Part shown: positions 1 through 6,948 of the stretch, piece by piece
Layout of the letters: every line of letters begins with the position of its first letter
How positions within the stretch are numbered: the first letter of the stretch is position 1
Source: Stagnihabitans sp043738565
GTDB taxonomy: Bacteria; Pseudomonadota; Alphaproteobacteria; Rhodobacterales; Rhodobacteraceae
NCBI GenBank assembly: GCA_043738565.1
Contig: JAYUGA010000303.1
Coordinates: forward strand, 1-8,671
DNA: 8,671 nucleotides
Direction: 5' to 3'
Position numbers and translations under genes: made by a program
The notes under the pieces: generated by a model
What the model was told of the DNA's origin: nothing
Seen by the model: only the letters and a program-made list of their open reading frames with translations
Databases searched by the model: none

Positions 1-421
1 GGTAGGTTTTGGCATTCCAGACGCCGATGCGGCCCGCCGAGCCTTGGGCCACGACTTCAGAGGTCATCAGCCACTTGCCATCCGCCGAAAACACGCCGTG
101 GCCGTTGAACTGGCGGCCGTCGGGCGGGGTCAACTGATGCCGGACCGCGCCGGTGAAACAGTCGATCACCAGCGCGAAGGCACCGGGACGGCGGGCAAAG
201 GCCACCGCCTGCGGCAGTTCGGGGTGGGCGGCGGCGGCGTGGCCCCGGGCGGGCAGCGGGATGCGGAACAGGCTTTGACCAGTGGCGGTCAGGCCGTGCA
301 GGACAAAATCCGCAGCCATTTTACCCGCCGCCAGATAGGCGGGGCTGCCGACATCGGCCCAGCTGAGCCGGGGCAGGCTGATGGCGGCAAGGCTGGCAAG
401 AAACGCGCGTCTGGTGGCCAA
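1..421 (-). CDS. DUF1513 domain protein, N-terminal part (3' end outside window)
   Basis: The first 140 codons are visible; the gene runs off the left edge. The protein begins MATRRAFLAS, a twin-arginine-like signal (R4-R5, then F7-L8) followed by a hydrophobic stretch and a likely cleavage near A22 (SWA/DV), so it is probably exported to the periplasm, perhaps folded. The segment around residues 72-135 is typical of DUF1513: a VAFARRPGAF run, a D87 turn, then GRQFNGHGVFSADG (102-115) and GRIGVWNA (130-137), read as blades of a beta-propeller. The start is TTG at 419-421: no in-frame ATG lies upstream within the intergenic gap, and GGCGGAG sits 9 nt before it. An ATG at 450-452 is out of frame. 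DUF1513 genes are commonly found in alphaproteobacterial imelysin/di-haem oxidoreductase clusters linked to iron uptake; that context is not visible here. The biochemical role is unknown. Confidence 0.82.
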   Translation of the reverse strand, partial: MATRRAFLASLAAISLPRLSWADVGSPAYLAAGKMAADFVLHGLTATGQSLFRIPLPARGHAAAAHPELPQAVAFARRPGAFALVIDCFTGAVRHQLTPPDGRQFNGHGVFSADGKWLMTSEVVAQGSAGRIGVWNAKTY

Positions 422-430
422 GGTGGTTTG

Positions 431-437
431 CTCCGCC
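431..437 (-). promoter_or_regulatory. Ribosome binding site of the DUF1513 gene
   Basis: GGCGGAG on the minus strand, with 9 nt between it and the TTG codon at 419-421. It decides the start, because the reading frame has no ATG between the preceding gene and this point. Confidence 0.55.
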
Positions 438-489
438 GATCTGGCGGCATAGTTGAGCGAAAGCGTAGGGAATGTAAATCCGCATTCGG

Positions 490-507
490 CATCACCTTTC
501 GGTGACG
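490..507 (-). other. Small intercistronic stem-loop with GAAA tetraloop
   Basis: In the 96-nt gap between the CRTAC1-type gene and the DUF1513 gene, the minus strand has TCACC-GAAA-GGTGA (492-505), a 5-bp perfect stem. It can be extended by one G-U wobble and one C-G pair to 490-507. No run of T follows on the minus strand, so an intrinsic terminator is doubtful; it could be an mRNA-stabilising hairpin or chance. The rest of the gap shows no recognisable promoter. Confidence 0.3.
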
Positions 508-517
508 CGGCGCCGGA

Positions 518-2083
518 TTACGGCGTCCAGGGCGTGGGCGCGCTTTCGGGGGTCAGGTTGTAGAAAGCATCGCCCGTGACGGTTGCCCAATCGCCTTTGG
601 TGCCATCGGGCCAGATCACCCGGATCTGCGCCGTGGTATCGGCGCCAAGACCAAAGTGCCACCAGCCAAGCTGGCCGCCGGCATGGCCGCCGCCGCTGGT
701 GATCTCGCGGATCGCGGTGGCATCACCGTGCTTGACTTCGATCCAGGCCCCGATGGCGTCGCGGTTGGTGCCCGGTTGCTGCAGGGCGATCTGCAGCCAA
801 TGGCCAAGGTTGGTCGAGGAGTTGCGCCAGACTTGCGCCGGGTCGTGGCGGTTGACCACCACCAGATCCAGCAGGCCGTCGCCGTTCAGATCGACCACGG
901 CGGCACCGCGGGCGGTCTTGGTGCTTGCGACACCGGCCTTGTCGCCGACCTCGGTAAATTTGCCGTCCACGCCTTGCAGCATCAGGTTGTTGGGGTCTTT
1001 TTGCGCAAAGTCGGGCATTTCGGACACATTGCCCTTGGCGACGAACAGATCGGCGCGGCCATCGTTGTTCACATCTTCAAACTGGGCATGCCAGCCGGTC
1101 GAGGGCCGCAGATCGCCGCCGGTATAGGGGCGTTGGGCAATAGCCCCAAGCGAGAAGGCGATGTCCTTGAAGGTGGGTTTTGCGGCACAATCGGCCAGGG
1201 TTTGCAGCTTGCTGTCGGCCATCGAGGTCAGGAAGTAATCGGGCAAGCCATCGCCGTTCACATCGGCCGATGCAATGCCCATGCCCCAGATTTTCAACGG
1301 TTTCCAGCCGTCCTTGGCGGTATAGGGCGCGGGCGGCTGGCCGGGGTCAAGGCGCCACAGCTGCTCGGTGCCGCCCTTGTAATACTCGCGGTCGTTCGAC
1401 ACCCGCAGCGACGGAGTGCCAGAGCGGTTCCAGTCGGTGAACAGCATCGACAGGGCGCAGAAGCTGGGTTTCAACGGCAGGGGGTCGGCAAATCCGGTGG
1501 CAGTGGCGCTGGGGCGGTGCAGCCAGTTGGCGGTGCAAGACCCCCAGGGGAAGGCGTCCTGGGTGCGGTCGATGTAATTGCCGATTGCCACGGTCGGCCA
1601 GTTCGCACCCTTTTCCCAGGTGGCGGCAAAGGCGGTGGACCATTCGTCGCCACCTTTGAAACCCCAGTCTTCGTTGGCGCGGTGGAATTTGCATGCACCT
1701 TCGCCCTGCATCACCACGTTCCCGCCCGAGCGCAGGATCACAAGGTCGGTGATGCCGTCGCTGTCGATGTCCAGCGGATAGGCCCCGGTCACGCGGTCCA
1801 TTTCGGCACCGCTGGAAAGGGCCGTGAATTTCAGCGCACCTCCGTTCGGGCTGTCATTGCGGTAGAGCGTTGAGGGCTCCGTGCCGCCGGCAAAGAACAG
1901 GTCGGGTTTGCCGTCACCCGAGCAGTCGAAGGCGGCGACACCACCGCCGACCATGAACTCCCAATCGCCCTGATAGGCGCTGGTGATGCCGGAAGCGGTT
2001 TCTTCGGTGAACTGCGGGATGATCAGGTCTTGGGCGTGGGTCAAGGTGGGCAGGGCGATAAGGGCGGCAAGGAACCGTTTCAT
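518..2083 (-). CDS. Exported CRTAC1-type FG-GAP/VCBS beta-propeller protein with ASPIC/UnbV domain
   Basis: A 521-residue secreted protein. A Sec signal peptide spans residues 1-17 (MKRFLAALIALPTLTHA, cleavage before Q18). Five calcium-loop motifs of the FG-GAP/VCBS type, DxxxDGxxD, are visible at D53-D61, D105-D113, D274-D282, D337-D345 and D398-D406, with a degenerate copy near D217. These mark blades of an integrin-like beta-propeller. The C-terminus, about residues 428-512, matches the ASPIC/UnbV domain: GHWLQI, the GAWIEV strand, a GGGHAGGQ loop at 464-471, HFGLG at 476-480 and the VIWPDG turn at 489-494. The family has no defined enzyme activity; binding of a partner or carbohydrate is usually supposed. 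It follows the haloperoxidase-type gene directly, suggesting the two products act together outside the cytoplasm. I chose the ATG at 2083 because GAGGG lies 5 nt before it; an ATG at 2095 (prefix MRAA) overlaps the upstream stop as ATGA but has a weaker ribosome site. The longer open frame back to 2224 lies inside the neighbouring gene and lacks a signal peptide. Confidence 0.88.
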   Translation of the reverse strand: MKRFLAALIALPTLTHAQDLIIPQFTEETASGITSAYQGDWEFMVGGGVAAFDCSGDGKPDLFFAGGTEPSTLYRNDSPNGGALKFTALSSGAEMDRVTGAYPLDIDSDGITDLVILRSGGNVVMQGEGACKFHRANEDWGFKGGDEWSTAFAATWEKGANWPTVAIGNYIDRTQDAFPWGSCTANWLHRPSATATGFADPLPLKPSFCALSMLFTDWNRSGTPSLRVSNDREYYKGGTEQLWRLDPGQPPAPYTAKDGWKPLKIWGMGIASADVNGDGLPDYFLTSMADSKLQTLADCAAKPTFKDIAFSLGAIAQRPYTGGDLRPSTGWHAQFEDVNNDGRADLFVAKGNVSEMPDFAQKDPNNLMLQGVDGKFTEVGDKAGVASTKTARGAAVVDLNGDGLLDLVVVNRHDPAQVWRNSSTNLGHWLQIALQQPGTNRDAIGAWIEVKHGDATAIREITSGGGHAGGQLGWWHFGLGADTTAQIRVIWPDGTKGDWATVTGDAFYNLTPESAPTPWTP

Positions 2084-2088
2084 CGCAG

Positions 2089-2093
2089 CCCTC
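2089..2093 (-). promoter_or_regulatory. Ribosome binding site of the CRTAC1-type gene
   Basis: GAGGG on the minus strand, 5 nt before the ATG at 2081-2083. It overlaps the TGA stop of the preceding gene (2092-2094), an arrangement that favours translational coupling and supports the 2083 start. Confidence 0.55.
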
Positions 2094-3402
2094 ATTTCAG
2101 CGTTTTCAGGGCGGTGGTGAAGGCGGCGATGCAGCGGCCCTGCGCCTGACCCTGCACGATGGCAGCGCGGAAGTGGATTCCGGCATAAAGCCTTGAAATC
2201 GCGGCCTCGTTGGATGCATCCCAAAAGCCTTTGAAGCTGCGCTGCGGCGAGCCGTCGGGGGTGGGGGTCTGGTCGTCAAAGGCGAAATTCTCGCCGAACA
2301 GCGCGGTCAGCACCGTGGCCGCCGCCGCCGACTGGGTGGAATGGCCCGAGGGGTATTCCGGAAAGGGCGGGGTGTTGATCAGCGGTTCGAATTTCGGGTC
2401 GATGACCTTGCGGAGATAGGTCAGCGGCCGTTCCATATTGTATTCGTATTTGACATACCAGTTGCCGATGAACGCATCCGCCATCGTGATGCCCAGCCGG
2501 GCCAGCGCATCGACATGTTGGTCCAGCGGCACCGCTTTGGCTTCGGCGATCTCGTTCAGGATGCTGATCCAGTGGCCGGGCGGGGTATAGGTCAGCATGG
2601 CGTCATCGGCCCAGAACCGGGCGATCGACTTCTGCTCATCGGTCAGGTTCTGCGCGGTCTGATAGACCTCTAGCGCCTCCTTGTAGAATTGCGATGCCTT
2701 GTCCTCGCTGTAGGCTGGCGGCGGCGGCAGGTTGCAGGTCGATCCGGCTGGCATGGCGAAGGGGCGATTCTTGCCCCAGTCGGGCAGCAAGGGGGCCTGT
2801 TGCTGGACGATTTTCGAGGTGGGTGCCCAGGCGCCGGGATCGGTTTTCAGGGCATAGCTGCGCGGGAAACCCATGTTGTCGATGCTGGCACCGCCATCGG
2901 ATTTGGACCAGTCGAAGAGATAGGCCGACAGCGCCTCGCCATAGTCAACGCTGCGGGCGACCACGTCGTCAGACAGTCCGGCGGCAGCGGTGACGCCCAA
3001 CTTCGCATCCAGCGCCTCCATCGCGCGCTGGCCGGAAGGGCCGGTATTGCCATAGAAATCATGGGTCAGCGCGGCCAACGTCGCTTCCAGCACCACGGCG
3101 TCGTCATAGGGTTGGGCAGGGTCGCGTCTGGGCGGTGCGGCAAGGCCGTTCAACTGCCCGGCCAGCGACTGCATCTGGGCCGAGCCGCTGGCCACCGCCT
3201 CGTAGGACGCAATGCCCAGATAGGCGAGGGTGCGGCTGGAAACCGGCGGGGTATAGGTCGGCGTGTGGCGGACCAGTTCCAGCGCCAGCTTGTAGCGGGT
3301 ATCCAGCACGGCGTCCGCCGCGTCTGACCTTGCATCGGCAAGGGCCGGGGTGACGAGGAACGTGGCGGCAAGGGCGCAGGCGAGGCGGGAGGCGCGGGTC
3401 AT
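2092..3402 (-). CDS. Exported PAP2-superfamily protein, vanadium-dependent haloperoxidase type
   Basis: A 436-residue protein with a Sec signal peptide (residues 1-22, ending TPALA/DA). The C-terminal half carries the full PAP2/vanadium haloperoxidase oxyanion pocket: K318-x6-R325-P326, P351-S352-G353-H354-S355, and S403-R404-x5-H410. In the family K, both R and the S-G of PSGH bind vanadate or phosphate, the PSGH histidine is the acid-base and the last histidine bonds the metal. The N-terminal half (about 30-300) is mainly helical, as in bacterial haloperoxidase-like proteins and unlike short lipid phosphatases, and no membrane segments are seen beyond the signal. It could oxidise halides with hydrogen peroxide or act as a periplasmic acid phosphatase; the motifs do not separate these. 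The start ATG at 3400-3402 gives a clean signal peptide, though no strong ribosome site precedes it. It begins 22 nt after xylA with no terminator between, and its TGA overlaps a possible ATG of the next gene. Confidence 0.87.
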   Translation of the reverse strand: MTRASRLACALAATFLVTPALADARSDAADAVLDTRYKLALELVRHTPTYTPPVSSRTLAYLGIASYEAVASGSAQMQSLAGQLNGLAAPPRRDPAQPYDDAVVLEATLAALTHDFYGNTGPSGQRAMEALDAKLGVTAAAGLSDDVVARSVDYGEALSAYLFDWSKSDGGASIDNMGFPRSYALKTDPGAWAPTSKIVQQQAPLLPDWGKNRPFAMPAGSTCNLPPPPAYSEDKASQFYKEALEVYQTAQNLTDEQKSIARFWADDAMLTYTPPGHWISILNEIAEAKAVPLDQHVDALARLGITMADAFIGNWYVKYEYNMERPLTYLRKVIDPKFEPLINTPPFPEYPSGHSTQSAAAATVLTALFGENFAFDDQTPTPDGSPQRSFKGFWDASNEAAISRLYAGIHFRAAIVQGQAQGRCIAAFTTALKTLK

Positions 3403-3424
3403 GGCGCAGGCTTTCGCTAAAAGG

Positions 3425-4726
3425 TCAGACGAAACGGTTCCACAGGTTTTCCAGGCGTTCCTGGCGGCCCGAACGCGGTTCGGGATTCAGACCCCGCGCA
3501 GTAACGACAGCCGCCGCCTGTTCAAGCGAACCGGTCAGCAGTTCCTGTGCGCCGGGCTTGGTCCAGCCGAGATACCGCTCTGCCCGCGCCCGTTCCATCG
3601 ACCCATCGGCCATCAGGGCAGCGGCAGATTTCAGCGCCCGGGCACAGGTGTCCATCCCGCCGACATGGGCAAGGATCAGATCGGCCGGGTCAAGACTTTG
3701 GCGGCGGACCTTGGCGTCGAAATTGGTGCCGCCAGTGGTATAGCCACCCGCTCGCAGGATTTCGTAGAAGGCGACGGCCTTTTCGGCGTGGTTGTTGGGG
3801 AACTGGTCGGTGTCCCAGCCGCTCTGGTAATCGTTGCGGTTCATGTCGATGGAACCGAACAGGCCAAGTGCGGTTGCGAGTGCTATTTCATGTTCAAAGC
3901 TGTGACCGGCCAGAATGGCGTGACCCTGCTCGATGTTCAGCTTCACTTCCTTCTCCAGCCCGAACTGCACCAGAAAGCCGTAGACCGTCGCCACGTCATA
4001 ATCATACTGGTGTTTCGACGGCTCTTGCGGTTTCGGCTCGATCAGGATCGAACCTTTGAAGCCGATCTTGTGCTTGTATTCCACGACCTGTTGCAGGAAG
4101 CGGCCCGCATGTTCGCGTTCGGCCTTGAGGTCGGTGTTCAGCAGCGTCTCATAGCCTTCGCGGCCGCCCCACAGGACATAGTTCTGCCCACCGAGCTTGT
4201 GGGTCGCATCCATGTTCGCCTTCACCGTGGCGGCGGCATAGGCATAGACATCGGGGTCGGGGTTGGTGGCGGCTCCGCTCATCCAGCGCCGGTGGCTGAA
4301 CATGTTGGCGGTGCCCCACAGCAGTTGGGTCTTGTGGGTCGATTGCTTTTGCCCAAGGTATTCGACGATTTCGTCGAGGTTGCGCTTGCTCTCCGCAAAG
4401 GTCGCACCTTCCGGGCGCGCATCGGCGTCGTGGAAGCAATAGAACGGGGCGCCGAGGATATCGAACATCTCGAAAGCGACATCGGCTTTCAGCCTGGCCA
4501 GCGCCATGCCCTCGCCGAACCACGGGCGTTCAAAAGTCTGGCCGCCGAAGGGGTCGCCGCCTTGCCACGCAAAGGAATGCCAATAGGCGACGGCAAAGCG
4601 CAGGTGATCCTCCATCCGCTTGCCCAGCAGGATTTCATCCGGGTCGTAGTGGCGGAAGGCGTATTCGTTGGTCGAATTCGGGCCTTCATAGCGGATGGCC
4701 GGGATGCCTTGGAAAAAGTCGGTCAT
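3425..4726 (-). CDS. xylA: Xylose isomerase
   Basis: Cytoplasmic enzyme converting D-xylose to D-xylulose. At 433 residues it has the usual length of class II bacterial xylose isomerases. The catalytic pair H99 and D102 is in the FHDADARPEG motif. Metal ligands fall where expected, each two positions below the E. coli numbering: E230, E266, H269, D294, D305, D307 and D337, in the blocks KPQEPSKHQYDYD (232-244), NIEQGHAILAGHSFEHE (264-280) and DMNRNDYQSGWDTDQFP (294-310). The protein ends NLWNRFV, as family members do. The ATG at 4724-4726 is chosen because MTDFFQGIPAIRYEG is the normal N-terminus and GAGGA lies 4 nt upstream. A longer open frame to 4795 would add 23 unrelated residues inside xylB. 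The gene follows xylB by 7 nt and is the last xylose gene of the cluster. Confidence 0.98.
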   Translation of the reverse strand: MTDFFQGIPAIRYEGPNSTNEYAFRHYDPDEILLGKRMEDHLRFAVAYWHSFAWQGGDPFGGQTFERPWFGEGMALARLKADVAFEMFDILGAPFYCFHDADARPEGATFAESKRNLDEIVEYLGQKQSTHKTQLLWGTANMFSHRRWMSGAATNPDPDVYAYAAATVKANMDATHKLGGQNYVLWGGREGYETLLNTDLKAEREHAGRFLQQVVEYKHKIGFKGSILIEPKPQEPSKHQYDYDVATVYGFLVQFGLEKEVKLNIEQGHAILAGHSFEHEIALATALGLFGSIDMNRNDYQSGWDTDQFPNNHAEKAVAFYEILRAGGYTTGGTNFDAKVRRQSLDPADLILAHVGGMDTCARALKSAAALMADGSMERARAERYLGWTKPGAQELLTGSLEQAAAVVTARGLNPEPRSGRQERLENLWNRFV

Positions 4727-4730
4727 AGTT

Positions 4731-4735
4731 TCCTC
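4731..4735 (-). promoter_or_regulatory. Ribosome binding site of xylA
   Basis: GAGGA on the minus strand, 4 nt before the xylA ATG and overlapping the xylB stop codon TGA (4734-4736). The overlap suggests that ribosomes finishing xylB restart at xylA, and it fixes the xylA start at 4726. Confidence 0.6.
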
Positions 4736-6176
4736 AATGCATAAGTTTCTGGATGGAAGAACGCGCGGCTGAGTAGCGGGCGTGGCCGTCGTCAAAGGCG
4801 GCTTTCAGCGCCGGGTCCGGGGATAGGGTGCGTTCGATGGGCGGCATGGTGGCAATCTCGGCTCCCGCGCCGGTGGCGGCCATCAGCCCGAGCCGGGCGG
4901 CACCATAGGCACCGCCAAAGTCGCCTGCCGCAGGCACCGAAACTGGGCAGTCCAGCGCGGTGGCGATGGCTTTGAGCCAGTAGTCGGACCGCGAGCCGCC
5001 GCCAACTGCCAGCAGGGTTTCCAGCCGGGTGCCGGTCGCAGCCAAGGCATCGCGGCTGTCGCGGAAGGCGAAAGTGACGCCCTCCAGCACGGCGCGAGTG
5101 CCAGCGGCGCGGTCGGTGGCGTGTTCGAGGCCAAGGAACGCGCCCCTTATGGCGGCGTCGTTCAGGGGCGTGCGCTCGCCGCCAAGATAGGGCAGGAACA
5201 GGGTTTTCGACGGGGCTCGCAGGGCTTTCAACTCGCCCGTCAGCGCAGCGGCGGTCTGGCCCACCAGCGTCGCATACCAGTTCAGCGCATCAGTGGCGGC
5301 CAGGATCACCCCCATCTGGTGCCAGGTGCCCGGCAGGGCGTGGCAGAAGGTGTGGACGGCGGTTTCCGGGGCGGGCTGATAGCCGTCATTGGCGGCAAAC
5401 AGCACGCCGGAAGTGCCCAGCGAAACGAAGGCATGCCCCGCCTTGACCACGCCGACGCCGACACCGGACGCGGCGTTGTCGCCGCCGCCCCCCGCGATCA
5501 CCACGCCTTTCGCCAGACCCCAGCGCGAGGCGAGTTCGGGCCGCAGGGTGCCGGACACTTCGGAGCCTTCGACCAATCGCGGCATGTGGGACCGGTTCAG
5601 GCCTGTCGCGGTCAGCAGGTCATCCGACCAGTCGCGCTTGCCGGTGTCCAGCCACGCCGTGCCAGCGGCATCCGACATCTCGGCGACATGGTCGCCGGTC
5701 AGCCAGAGGCGCAGGAAATCCTTGGGCAGCAAGACCTTGGCGACGCGGGCCCACAGCGCAGGCTCGTGCCGCTGTACCCAGACCAGTTTCGGCGCGGTAA
5801 AGCCCGGAAACACGATGTTGCCGGTCACCCGGCGGAACATCGGGTCGTCGTCCAATTCGGCGGCCTCGGCGAAACTGCGGGTGTCGTTCCACAAGATGCA
5901 GGGCCGCAGCACCTGATCCGAGCGGTCCAGCAGGGTGGCCCCGTGCATATGCCCGGACAGGCCGATGCCCGCAACGCGGCCCAAGCCATGTGCCGCCAGC
6001 GCGTCCAGCACGGTTTCCGCCGCAGCGATCCAGTCAGAGGGGCGCTGCTCGCTCCAGCCTTCCTGCGGGCGCTGCACGGTCAGGGGGGCGGTTGCCTCTG
6101 CCAGCACCCGTTGCGCCTCGTCGATCAGAATGCCCTTGAGACCGGAGGTGCCAATGTCGAGGCCGATGTACATCAT
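4734..6176 (-). CDS. xylB: Xylulokinase
   Basis: Cytoplasmic kinase that phosphorylates D-xylulose with ATP to D-xylulose 5-phosphate. It is 480 residues long, full length for this FGGY-family enzyme. The N-terminal actin-like domain opens with the phosphate-loop motif GLDIGTSGLKG (5-15), then GHMHGATLLD (75-84), ILWNDTR (94-100), GFTAPKLVWVQRHEP (125-139) and PKDFLRLWLTG (151-161). The catalytic aspartate is D233 in GGGGDNAASG, the same position as in E. coli XylB. The second domain shows GTSGVLF, FLPYLGGERTPLND and GGGSRSDYW, typical of xylulokinase. The start is ATGATG at 6171-6176; I take the outer ATG, which overlaps the xylG stop as ATGA, but starting at 6173 would lose only one Met. 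No strong ribosome site precedes it, so translational coupling with xylG is likely. Confidence 0.97.
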   Translation of the reverse strand: MMYIGLDIGTSGLKGILIDEAQRVLAEATAPLTVQRPQEGWSEQRPSDWIAAAETVLDALAAHGLGRVAGIGLSGHMHGATLLDRSDQVLRPCILWNDTRSFAEAAELDDDPMFRRVTGNIVFPGFTAPKLVWVQRHEPALWARVAKVLLPKDFLRLWLTGDHVAEMSDAAGTAWLDTGKRDWSDDLLTATGLNRSHMPRLVEGSEVSGTLRPELASRWGLAKGVVIAGGGGDNAASGVGVGVVKAGHAFVSLGTSGVLFAANDGYQPAPETAVHTFCHALPGTWHQMGVILAATDALNWYATLVGQTAAALTGELKALRAPSKTLFLPYLGGERTPLNDAAIRGAFLGLEHATDRAAGTRAVLEGVTFAFRDSRDALAATGTRLETLLAVGGGSRSDYWLKAIATALDCPVSVPAAGDFGGAYGAARLGLMAATGAGAEIATMPPIERTLSPDPALKAAFDDGHARYSAARSSIQKLMH

Positions 6177-6937
6177 GCTGCCTTTGCCGGTTGCTTGCCA
6201 AGGATGATCATGCCGAGGATGTCTTCATCGGTCACATCGCTGACATTCACGGTGCCGACCAACTGGCCGTTCTTCATCACCGAAGCCCGGTCACACAGCT
6301 TCATCACGTTGTGGATGTCATGCTCGATCAGGAAAATTCCCAGACCGTGCGCTTTCAACTCCTCGATCAGGTCCGACACCATCTGGGTTTCATGCGGGCC
6401 AAGGGCGGCGGTGGGTTCGTCCATGATCAGGATTCTGGCGTTGAAATAGACCGCGCGGGCGATGGCGACCGACTGGCGCTGCCCGCCGGACAGGGCCGAC
6501 ACCGGCACGTCGAACTTGCGGAAGTTGGGGTTGAGCCGCGCCATGATCTTGCGGGTTTCCGATTCCATCGCGCTTTCGTCCAGAAAGCCGCGCGCCGACA
6601 CCAGTTCGCGGCCCAGAAACAGGTTGGCCGCAGCGTTCAGGTTGTCGGCCAGCGCGAGGGTCTGGTAGATCGTCTCGATGTTCTGGCTGCGCGCGTCGCG
6701 GGGATTGTTGATCTCGACCTTCTGGCCGCTGATCAGAATTTCGCCGGCGTCGGCCTTGTAGGCCCCAGACAGGCATTTGATCAGCGTGGATTTGCCGGCG
6801 CCGTTGTGGCCCAGCAGCCCCACGACCTCTCCGGGATACAGGTTGATCGTGACGTGATCGACCGCCTTGATCCCGCCGAACGAGATCGAGATGTCGCGCA
6901 ACTCGACCAGCGGGGTTCCCTTGTTTGCAAGTACCAT
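6173..6937 (-). CDS. xylG: Xylose ABC transporter ATP-binding protein, single-domain type
   Basis: The ATPase that drives xylose import. All ABC motifs are present once: Walker A GHNGAGKST (43-51), Q-loop Q92, signature LSGGQ (149-153), Walker B ILIMDEP (169-175) and H-loop H206. At 254 residues it is half the size of E. coli XylG, which carries two fused ATPase domains; this is the FrcA-like short form common in alphaproteobacterial sugar transporters, expected to work as a homodimer on the XylH pair. The ATG at 6935-6937 (MVLANKGTPLVEL) is chosen because five G residues and AAGTC precede it; a longer frame to 7042 runs inside xylH and adds a meaningless tryptophan-rich stretch. It lies 10 nt after xylH and overlaps xylB by 4 nt. 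Substrate assignment to xylose rests on the neighbouring xylF, xylH, xylA and xylB rather than on the ATPase itself. Confidence 0.94.
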   Translation of the reverse strand: MVLANKGTPLVELRDISISFGGIKAVDHVTINLYPGEVVGLLGHNGAGKSTLIKCLSGAYKADAGEILISGQKVEINNPRDARSQNIETIYQTLALADNLNAAANLFLGRELVSARGFLDESAMESETRKIMARLNPNFRKFDVPVSALSGGQRQSVAIARAVYFNARILIMDEPTAALGPHETQMVSDLIEELKAHGLGIFLIEHDIHNVMKLCDRASVMKNGQLVGTVNVSDVTDEDILGMIILGKQPAKAA

Positions 6938-6942
6938 GACTT

Positions 6943-6948
6943 CCCCCC
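6943..6948 (-). promoter_or_regulatory. Ribosome binding site of xylG
   Basis: A run of six G on the minus strand, 5 nt before the xylG ATG at 6935-6937; its first G is the last base of the xylH TAG stop (6948-6950). It supports the short, 254-residue XylG. Confidence 0.5.

Noticed and set aside
289..495. 68-codon minus-strand frame before the DUF1513 gene
   Set aside because: It lies out of frame with the DUF1513 protein, is Pro/Arg-rich and has no homology that I recognise; the TTG-started frame explains the region.
490..507. Intrinsic terminator between the CRTAC1-type and DUF1513 genes
   Set aside because: The stem is only 5 bp perfect and no T run follows on the transcribed strand, so it is listed only as a small stem-loop.
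656..1873. 405-codon open frame on the plus strand opposite the CRTAC1-type gene
   Set aside because: Shadow frame; the opposite strand has a signal peptide, five calcium-loop motifs and an ASPIC/UnbV domain.
2084..2224. Upstream extension of the CRTAC1-type gene to a start at 2224
   Set aside because: The added residues are Arg/His-rich, would place the signal peptide internally and overlap the conserved C-terminal region of the haloperoxidase gene in another frame.
3350..4744. 464-codon open frame on the plus strand, antisense to xylA and the start of the haloperoxidase gene
   Set aside because: It mirrors the codon structure of a GC-rich gene on the other strand, has low-complexity Gly/Val/Arg-rich product with no recognisable domain, and xylA itself is certain.
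5121..6449. 442-codon open frame on the plus strand across xylB and xylG
   Set aside because: Antisense shadow of two well-identified genes; the product is a Gly/Gln/Arg-rich sequence without domains and crosses the xylG-xylB junction.
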